This document shows positions 59,186 to 64,000 of a stretch of 64,000 nucleotides of DNA, in pieces. This DNA is from Acidimicrobiaceae bacterium. Lineage in GTDB: Bacteria > Actinomycetota > Acidimicrobiia > Acidimicrobiales > Ilumatobacteraceae. The stretch is from NCBI GenBank assembly GCA_020637295.1, contig JACJWF010000011.1:62001-126000 (forward strand). The letters run 5' to 3'. The notes beneath the pieces were generated by a model. The model made no database searches and was not told the DNA's origin. It saw only the letters and a program-made list of their open reading frames with translations. The position numbers and the translations under genes were made by a program. Position 1 is the stretch's first letter; every line of letters starts with the position of its first letter.

Positions 59186-59823
59186 CGGGTGTCCACGGTA
59201 CGCGCCACCCACCCCTGGGCGGTGAGCACCTGCTCCACGCCGCTGCCGTCGTTGCGCCGGTAGGGGCCGGCCAGCACGTCCGGGCCGAGCGGCGTCGCCA
59301 GCGCCCGCGGCACGTACGGCACGCCCCACACGTGCACCCGGTGGGCCGGCCCCTCCAGCGCCAGCACCCCCTCGGTGAGCTCGACGCGGGCGTCCACCTC
59401 CCCCGCCTGCTCGTAGCCGTGCGGGATCTCCGCCGGATCGCCCGTGGCGTACCACTCCACGTCGAAGGTCACCGGCGCGAGGTCGCCGAACGGGCGGGTC
59501 AGCGCCGCCTGCGGCGGGTCCAGCAGCACGCCGTGGGCCTCGTTGCCCAGGCTCCACTGGCGGAACGGCACGTCACAGGTGTGGCCCGCCCACATCTCCG
59601 GCGGCTTGATCTCCAGCCCGCCGCGCCGCCCCGTGCCGTCCAGTTCCTCGACATAGAGGTACGGCATGCCGGCGCGCACCAGTCCCGCCCAGTAGTCGAA
59701 CCGGCGGCCACGCACCTCCAGGCCAACGAACAGCCCGGCGGAGGCGTCGGCGGTCCGGCCCCACCACCACCACGCTTCGACGGCGACATCGTCGTGCGCC
59801 TGTTCGTCGGCATCGGTCCACAC
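59182..59823 (-). CDS. hypothetical protein, unknown family
   Basis: The 213-residue product is Trp- and Asp-rich (EAWWWWGRTADASAGLF; GLEIKPPEMWAGHTCDVPF) with no signal peptide or membrane helix. It looks like a beta-rich globular protein. I do not recognise the family. The GTG at 59823 is 7 nt after TAGTCT. It is divergent from the SCP2 gene with only 18 bp between start codons, and co-transcribed with the DUF3097 gene through a 4-nt overlap. Confidence 0.7.
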   Translation of the reverse strand: MWTDADEQAHDDVAVEAWWWWGRTADASAGLFVGLEVRGRRFDYWAGLVRAGMPYLYVEELDGTGRRGGLEIKPPEMWAGHTCDVPFRQWSLGNEAHGVLLDPPQAALTRPFGDLAPVTFDVEWYATGDPAEIPHGYEQAGEVDARVELTEGVLALEGPAHRVHVWGVPYVPRALATPLGPDVLAGPYRRNDGSGVEQVLTAQGWVARTVDTR

Positions 59824-59829
59824 GCGGGC

Positions 59830-59836
59830 CAGACTA
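59830..59836. promoter_or_regulatory. overlapping divergent -10 elements
   Basis: CAGACTA holds CAGACT for the plus-strand SCP2 gene (6 nt before its GTG) and TAGTCT for the minus-strand gene (7 nt before its GTG). Only one polymerase could occupy it at a time. Confidence 0.5.
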
Positions 59837-59841
59837 GAAGG

Positions 59842-60234
59842 GTGATCCGCTATCTCAGCCTCGAATGGCTCGACGCACTCAGCGCCGAGGTGGCCGCCGA
59901 CGCCGCTCTGCAGGAACTGGCCGGCCGCCACACCATCGGTGTCACCCAGGTCGTCACCGCCGGTCCGGAGGGCGACGTCACCTACCACCTGCAGGTGGGT
60001 GACGGTGCAGCCACGTTCGGCCCCGGCGCCGCCTACCCGGAGGACGTGAAGATGGAGCAGACCTGGGAGACCGCGGTCGGCGTGGCCACGGGCACGCTCA
60101 ACGCCCAGGAGGCGTTCATCAAGGGGCGCATCCTGCTCACCGGCAACCAGCAGAAGCTGCTGGAGGCCCAGCCCGTGTTCGGCGCGCTGGACGCCGTGTT
60201 CGCCACCGTCCGCGACCGCACCGAGTACGCCTGA
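59842..60234 (+). CDS. SCP2 sterol-binding-domain protein
   Basis: The 130-residue protein resembles the SCP2 fold, with YHLQVGDGAATFGPG and EAFIKGRILLTGNQQKLLEAQ. These proteins bind lipids or acyl-CoA in a hydrophobic tunnel. The GTG at 59842 follows CAGACT by 6 nt; AGAAGG is too close to act as a normal ribosome-binding site. The Fpg-like gene follows after 9 nt. Confidence 0.8.
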   Translation: MIRYLSLEWLDALSAEVAADAALQELAGRHTIGVTQVVTAGPEGDVTYHLQVGDGAATFGPGAAYPEDVKMEQTWETAVGVATGTLNAQEAFIKGRILLTGNQQKLLEAQPVFGALDAVFATVRDRTEYA

Positions 60235-60243
60235 GGCCCGCCC

Positions 60244-61086
60244 GTGCCCGAGCTGCCCGAGGTCCAGGCCCACGCCGAGCGGCTGACGGAGCAGTTCCGC
60301 GGCGCCGTGCTCACCCGTTTCGTGCCGTTCAACTTCACCGCGCTGAAGACCGCCGTGCCCGCGCCGCAGGACGCCTACGGCCGCCCACTGGACCAGGTGG
60401 GCCGGCGCGGCAAGTACCTGCTGCTGCAGTTCGATGACCTCACCTTTGCCGTGCACCTGATGCAGGGCGGCCGCCTGCTGGTGGACCCCAAGCAGTCCGC
60501 CAAGCCGCGCAACGGCCAGGCCCGGTTCGTGTTCGCCGACGGCCCGGCCCTGCTGCTCACCGAAGCGGGGACGGAACGCAAGGCGGGCGTGTGGTGCATG
60601 CGGACCGAGGACGTCGCGGCCGGAGGGCCGCCGCTGGACCGCATGGGCCCGGAGGCGTTGGAGTTCACCGCCGACTCGCTGGCCGCCGCCTTCGCCGCCG
60701 ACAACATGCGCCTGCATGGCTTCCTGCGCGACCAGCACCACATCGCCGGTCTCGGCCGGATGCTGGCCAACGAGGTCTGCCACCGGGCCAAGCTGTCGCC
60801 GTTCGCGATGACCGGCAAGCTCGGCGGCGAGGGTGCAGCCGCCGTGGTGACGGCCATCCAGGCTGCGGTGGACGACGGCCTGGCCTACGAGCGCACCCGC
60901 ACCGACATGAGTTCCAGCGCCGACCGGCCGGGCCGCGTGCACGGCCGGGTCGGCGAGGCGTGCCCCGAGTGCGGCGACACCATCCGCTCGGTCAGCTACA
61001 CCGGCTACACCGTCGCCTACTGCCCCACCTGCCAGACCGGCGGCAAGCTCCTCGCCGACAACACCACCTCCAAGTTCCTCAAGTAG
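60244..61086 (+). CDS. Fpg/Nei-family DNA glycosylase
   Basis: The 280-residue protein has the N-terminal PELPEVQAHAERL with the catalytic Pro-1 and Glu-2, the helix-two-turn-helix region HHIAGLGRMLANEV and a C-terminal zinc finger CPECGDTIRSV...YCPTCQTGGK. It should excise oxidised bases and nick abasic sites. The Fpg/Nei choice cannot be made firmly. The GTG start has GAGG about 8 nt upstream, and the SCP2 gene ends 9 nt before. Confidence 0.9.
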   Translation: MPELPEVQAHAERLTEQFRGAVLTRFVPFNFTALKTAVPAPQDAYGRPLDQVGRRGKYLLLQFDDLTFAVHLMQGGRLLVDPKQSAKPRNGQARFVFADGPALLLTEAGTERKAGVWCMRTEDVAAGGPPLDRMGPEALEFTADSLAAAFAADNMRLHGFLRDQHHIAGLGRMLANEVCHRAKLSPFAMTGKLGGEGAAAVVTAIQAAVDDGLAYERTRTDMSSSADRPGRVHGRVGEACPECGDTIRSVSYTGYTVAYCPTCQTGGKLLADNTTSKFLK

Positions 61087-61735
61087 CCGGCGTGTGGCGC
61101 AGCACCACCCGGCAACCCCCCTGGTGAGGGTCGGCCACTTCCAGCCGTTCCACGTCCACACCGCCGACGACTCCGGCAACACCTTCGGCGAGCCCGCGGT
61201 GGAGCGCACAGATCGTGGCCGGGTCGCTGGCAGCGATGTCGGCGAAGGGGCACCCGCCGAGGACCAGCACGGTCCGGTCGCCGTCGGCATCCTCCAGCGA
61301 CGGCTTGAAGCCGAGACGCTCGGCTTCCGCCCGGAGCGTCTCGACGGCGTCGCCGGTGGGCACCACCATCGCACCGTGCTTGCGACCGGCTTCGCGGGCG
61401 GTGCAGCCGTCGCGCACGGCCGAGGCCAGCATCAGCGACAGCCGGCGGTACGGGTCCGGCTCGTCCACGAGGCGGTAGCCGGTGCGCGGCCGGCCGCGGC
61501 CGGATGGAGGCAGCGACCCCGCCATCACCATGCCCGCCTCGATCAACACCTGGGCGTGCTGGCGGACGGCCGTGTGGTGCACACCGAGCCGGGCCGCCAT
61601 CTCCTGCGCCGTCAGCGGGGCAGATGCCTGATGGAGCAGCGCCACCATCGCCGCCCGGGTCGGGACGGCCATCGCCTTCGCGCGCCGGAGCGCACCGTCA
61701 TCGCGGTCCCTGCCGTCCGCCGGAGGTCGTGCCAT
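61079..61735 (-). CDS. ArsR-type winged-helix regulator with C-terminal cysteines (SufR-like)
   Basis: The 218-residue protein has an N-terminal winged helix (TRAAMVALLHQASAPLTAQE; HHTAVRQHAQVLIEAG) and a C-terminal domain with cysteines in DGCTAREAG, GGCPFADIA, TICALHRG and GGCRVVL. That arrangement resembles SufR-type regulators that bind a [4Fe-4S] cluster. The gene follows nirK by 28 bp on the same strand, so nitric oxide or redox sensing is a sensible inference. The ATG at 61735 gives the HTH; an ATG at 61753 is also in frame. Confidence 0.78.
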   Translation of the reverse strand: MARPPADGRDRDDGALRRAKAMAVPTRAAMVALLHQASAPLTAQEMAARLGVHHTAVRQHAQVLIEAGMVMAGSLPPSGRGRPRTGYRLVDEPDPYRRLSLMLASAVRDGCTAREAGRKHGAMVVPTGDAVETLRAEAERLGFKPSLEDADGDRTVLVLGGCPFADIAASDPATICALHRGLAEGVAGVVGGVDVERLEVADPHQGGCRVVLRHTPAT

Positions 61736-61763
61736 GACGGTGCACTCTTGCACGGCGGGCCGG

Positions 61764-63140
61764 TCAGTGCCCGGTCAGGGCCGACGTGTCCACGTCGCCC
61801 ACGGCGAAGAACCCCAGCGCACCCTTGCCGACGTTGGCGAACTTGTGCGTCACGAAGGGGTACAGCCCGTCCTCGGCGAAGGTGAACTCGACGAAGCCGC
61901 CCTGTGCCGGCTGCAGATCGAGCACCTGCGATCCACCGTGGGTGTCGTCGGGCGTCAGCAGATACGCGCCCTCCTTGAACACGGTGTCGAAGATGGTGCC
62001 CACGATGTGGAAGGCGGAGTTCTCGCTCGGGCCGTCGTCCACCACCCACAGCCGGTATCGGCGACCGGCTTCGACGTGGATCGGTGCGAACTTGTACTGG
62101 TTCACGTACCCGTTGAACATCAGGGCGTCCCAGTCCTCGTTCATCATCTTGGTGAGGTCGCCGACCCCGCCTTCCGGCCCGAGGTACAACTCGCTCTGGA
62201 TGATGATGAACTCCTCGTCGACGGGTGCCAGGTTCGGCGGATCGATGATGATCGCCCCGTACATGCCGTTGCCGATGTGGTGCAGCGCGGGCGCGGTGCC
62301 GCAGTGGTACATGAACGCGCCGGCGAAGTCGGCGGTGAACTCGTAGACCAGCGACTCGCCTGGCTGGATGGTGCGCATCTCGTCGCTCCAGGCGACCCTG
62401 CTGGCGTGGAAGTCGATCGAGTGCCCCATCGAGCCCTTGTTGGTGAGCGTGATGCGGAACGTGTCGCCGATCTTGCCGCGCAGCACCGGTCCGGGCACCG
62501 TGCCGTTGAACGTCCACATCATCTGAGTCACACCGGGCGCGACCTCGATGAGCTCTTCGGTGGCATCGAACGCGACCTCATGGACCGTGCCGCTCGCGGC
62601 GTCGGGCAGCAGCGGGTCGCGGGCCTGCCAGTCGTCTGCCGGCATCGCGGCCGGGTCGATCGTGGCTGCGGTGTCCGCGGCCTCCTCGGTGCTGCTGCCA
62701 CCGCTGGACGGCTGTGACATGCCACCGACCACATGGATCGCCATCGACATGCCGGCCTCCTTGTGGCCCGGCACGGTGCAGTTGGCGACCGTGTCGGACG
62801 TGAACGGGCCGATCACGAGATCCTCTGCTTCGCCCTTCTTCAACATCTTGGTGCCGTGCCCGCCCACCGTGAGATCGTGCGAGAGGGTGCCGGTGTTGCT
62901 GACATGCAGAGTGATCGTGGCCCCGGCGGGCACGTCGATGGCCGACGGGCTGACCGAGATGTCTGCCAGCGTCACGTCGAACTCGGTCGCGCCGGCTGCG
63001 GCGGTCTGGCCGGCGGCCGCGCTGTGACCGGGGCTCTTGCCAGCCGCCACCGAGACGCCGACAATGCCAACGATCAACGCCATCAGGGCGATCATGAAGG
63101 TGGTGATCATCCACCCCTCGCCCCGCTCACGACCGTCCAT
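61764..63140 (-). CDS. nirK: copper nitrite reductase with extra N-terminal cupredoxin
   Basis: The 458-residue protein starts with a membrane anchor (MITTFMIALMALIVGIVG), then a plastocyanin-like domain (residues about 50-145) whose CTVPGHKEAGM gives a Cys-x4-His-x4-Met type 1 site. Residues about 185-458 are two-domain NirK with HSIDFH (type 1 and 2 ligands), HCGTAPALHHIGNGM (type 1 Cys, His and Met) and SAFHIVGTIFDTVF. It reduces nitrite to NO outside the membrane. The extra cupredoxin may deliver electrons intramolecularly. GGAGG lies about 5 nt before the ATG. Confidence 0.9.
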   Translation of the reverse strand: MDGRERGEGWMITTFMIALMALIVGIVGVSVAAGKSPGHSAAAGQTAAAGATEFDVTLADISVSPSAIDVPAGATITLHVSNTGTLSHDLTVGGHGTKMLKKGEAEDLVIGPFTSDTVANCTVPGHKEAGMSMAIHVVGGMSQPSSGGSSTEEAADTAATIDPAAMPADDWQARDPLLPDAASGTVHEVAFDATEELIEVAPGVTQMMWTFNGTVPGPVLRGKIGDTFRITLTNKGSMGHSIDFHASRVAWSDEMRTIQPGESLVYEFTADFAGAFMYHCGTAPALHHIGNGMYGAIIIDPPNLAPVDEEFIIIQSELYLGPEGGVGDLTKMMNEDWDALMFNGYVNQYKFAPIHVEAGRRYRLWVVDDGPSENSAFHIVGTIFDTVFKEGAYLLTPDDTHGGSQVLDLQPAQGGFVEFTFAEDGLYPFVTHKFANVGKGALGFFAVGDVDTSALTGH

Positions 63141-63153
63141 GATGTCCTCCTAT

Positions 63154-63173
63154 TAGAGAGTTGTTAATCTCTA
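63154..63173 (-). promoter_or_regulatory. AT-rich inverted repeat upstream of nirK
   Basis: TAGAGA and TCTCTA are perfect 6-bp arms around 8 bp, in an AT-rich island in otherwise GC-rich DNA. It lies 14 bp upstream of the nirK start, just before the GGAGG ribosome-binding site, so it overlaps the promoter or leader. The SufR-like regulator encoded downstream is a candidate binder. Confidence 0.5.
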
Positions 63174-63240
63174 TATTCGGCGGGGCGGCAGATGTCCGTC
63201 AGGGGCCAAGGTCCTCAAGAGCACGACGGCCATCGGCGTC

Positions 63241-63246
63241 TAACCT
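63241..63246 (+). promoter_or_regulatory. -10-like TAACCT before the phosphorylase gene
   Basis: TAACCT is 6 nt before the ATG at 63253, with no ribosome-binding site, fitting a leaderless transcript. Confidence 0.5.
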
Positions 63247-63252
63247 GACCCC

Positions 63253-63972
63253 ATGCCGATCCACATCCGTGCCGAACAGGGCGACTACGCCCCCGCCGTG
63301 CTGGTGCCGGGCGACCCGCGCCGGGCCCGCTACATCGCCGAGACCTTCTTCGACCCCGGCGCCCGCCTGGTGAACGAGGAGCGCGGCGCGCTGGGCTTCA
63401 CCGGCACGTTCCGCGGGCGGCCGATCAGCGTGCAGGCGGCGGGCATGGGCTGCGCCAGCGCGGCCATCTACTACAGCGAGTTGATCCAGCTGGGGGCGAA
63501 GCGGCTGATCCGCGTGGGCACCGCCGGCGGGTTGGCCGACGGCCTGCGCATGGCCGACACCGTGGTGGCCGTGAGCGCCACGGCCGACGACCAGATCGTC
63601 CGCCAGTTGCTGGGCGGCGAGGAGCACGCCCCCACAGCGACATACGCGCTGGTGGAGAAGGCCGTCGCCGCGGCACGGGCGAAGGGGGCCACCGTGCACG
63701 TCGGCCCGATCGTGTCGTCGGCCATCTTCTACGACCCGCGTGAGGGCATCATGCGGCGCTGGAAGGACCGCGGCCACCTCGCCGTGGAGATGGAGGCTGC
63801 CGTGCTCTACACGCTCGGCGCGATCCACAAGATCGAGACGCTCACGATCGCCACCATCTCCGACCTGATCGCCAGCGAGACGGACACCGAGCGGATCAGC
63901 GACGAGGAGCTCAAGCTCGGCGTGGACCGGATGATGGAAGTGGCCTGCGAGATCGCCGTCAGCGACTCGTGA
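63253..63972 (+). CDS. deoD: purine nucleoside phosphorylase (DeoD type)
   Basis: The 239-residue protein has the PNP/UDP family-1 phosphate site LVPGDPRRARYIA, then GMGCASAAIYYSEL, RVGTAGGL and the catalytic-region LAVEMEAAVLYTLGA. Length fits hexameric DeoD. It splits purine (deoxy)nucleosides with phosphate. Uridine phosphorylase is the alternative; the EMEAAVLYTLGA segment favours DeoD. The ATG at 63253 follows TAACCT by 6 nt. Confidence 0.9.
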   Translation: MPIHIRAEQGDYAPAVLVPGDPRRARYIAETFFDPGARLVNEERGALGFTGTFRGRPISVQAAGMGCASAAIYYSELIQLGAKRLIRVGTAGGLADGLRMADTVVAVSATADDQIVRQLLGGEEHAPTATYALVEKAVAAARAKGATVHVGPIVSSAIFYDPREGIMRRWKDRGHLAVEMEAAVLYTLGAIHKIETLTIATISDLIASETDTERISDEELKLGVDRMMEVACEIAVSDS

Positions 63973-64000
63973 CGCACCAGCACGCACCCGGGTCGGTCCG

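Overview
The window looks like chromosome of a high-GC (roughly 70%) Gram-positive actinobacterium, most plausibly class Acidimicrobiia (Ilumatobacter-like); that placement is inferred from gene content, not from a marker tree. Supporting signs are two WhiB-family regulators, a SenX3/RegX3-type two-component pair beside pstSCAB-phoU, DUF3097, DUF4349 and DUF2342 proteins, an actinobacterial-type RNB nuclease, a menaquinone-type succinate dehydrogenase and a membrane pyrophosphatase. Genes are tightly packed, with many 4-nt ATGA/GTGA stop-start overlaps. At more than twenty starts a -10-like hexamer (TAGGGT, TAACCT, CAGACT and similar) sits 6-8 nt before ATG/GTG, which suggests extensive leaderless transcription. 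I see no tRNA, rRNA, CRISPR array, insertion sequence or prophage, and no gene-free stretch longer than about 300 bases.

Region by region. 1-2.9 kb: glycosyltransferase (cut by the window edge), SAM methyltransferase and a terpenoid-cyclase-like toroid protein in one operon. 3-17.2 kb: mixed catabolism, with a Rieske oxygenase divergent from an ALDH7-type aldehyde dehydrogenase, an acyltransferase-3/beta-lactamase fusion coupled to a saccharopine-dehydrogenase-like protein, a methyltransferase and nitroreductase, a TesB thioesterase with a PQQ-type sugar dehydrogenase lipoprotein, a P450 with an RNB nuclease, and an M3 oligopeptidase. 24.8-34.1 kb: moaE, a small membrane protein and mreB; a PDZ pseudoprotease; an EthD-VOC fusion; an epimerase; a DUF2342 protein; an MFS transporter; and the phosphate two-component system. 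34.1-41.3 kb: phoU, pstB, pstA, pstC, pstS and ppk with PHO-box-like repeats. 41.5-50.6 kb: whiB, tatA, a second whiB, a VWA protein and its MoxR-type AAA+ partner surrounding a nucleotide cyclase and a GH1-like protein, then a GH2-like protein and surE. 50.7-56.7 kb: sdhBAC and hppA. 56.7-64 kb: DedA, DUF4349, DUF3097, SCP2, an Fpg-like glycosylase, an Fe-S-type ArsR regulator beneath a three-cupredoxin NirK, and a purine nucleoside phosphorylase.

The accessory heart of the window is 17.2-24.8 kb. It holds two small secreted four-cysteine proteins, each followed directly by a lipoprotein gene, a third lipoprotein of the same type, and between them a MacAB-like exporter operon (adaptor with a peptidoglycan-binding domain, ATPase, permease). 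Both small-protein genes share an upstream block, TTGAC(A/G) followed by TGCGAC or CGCGAC and a run of 7 or 9 G residues, and the same AAGGGACG-type ribosome-binding sequence. The exporter operon starts with a related G-rich element. Base composition is visibly less GC-rich in the secreted and lipoprotein genes. I regard this as the best candidate for an undescribed system: a secreted-peptide/lipoprotein/exporter module with possible G-tract phase variation. Its function is unknown.
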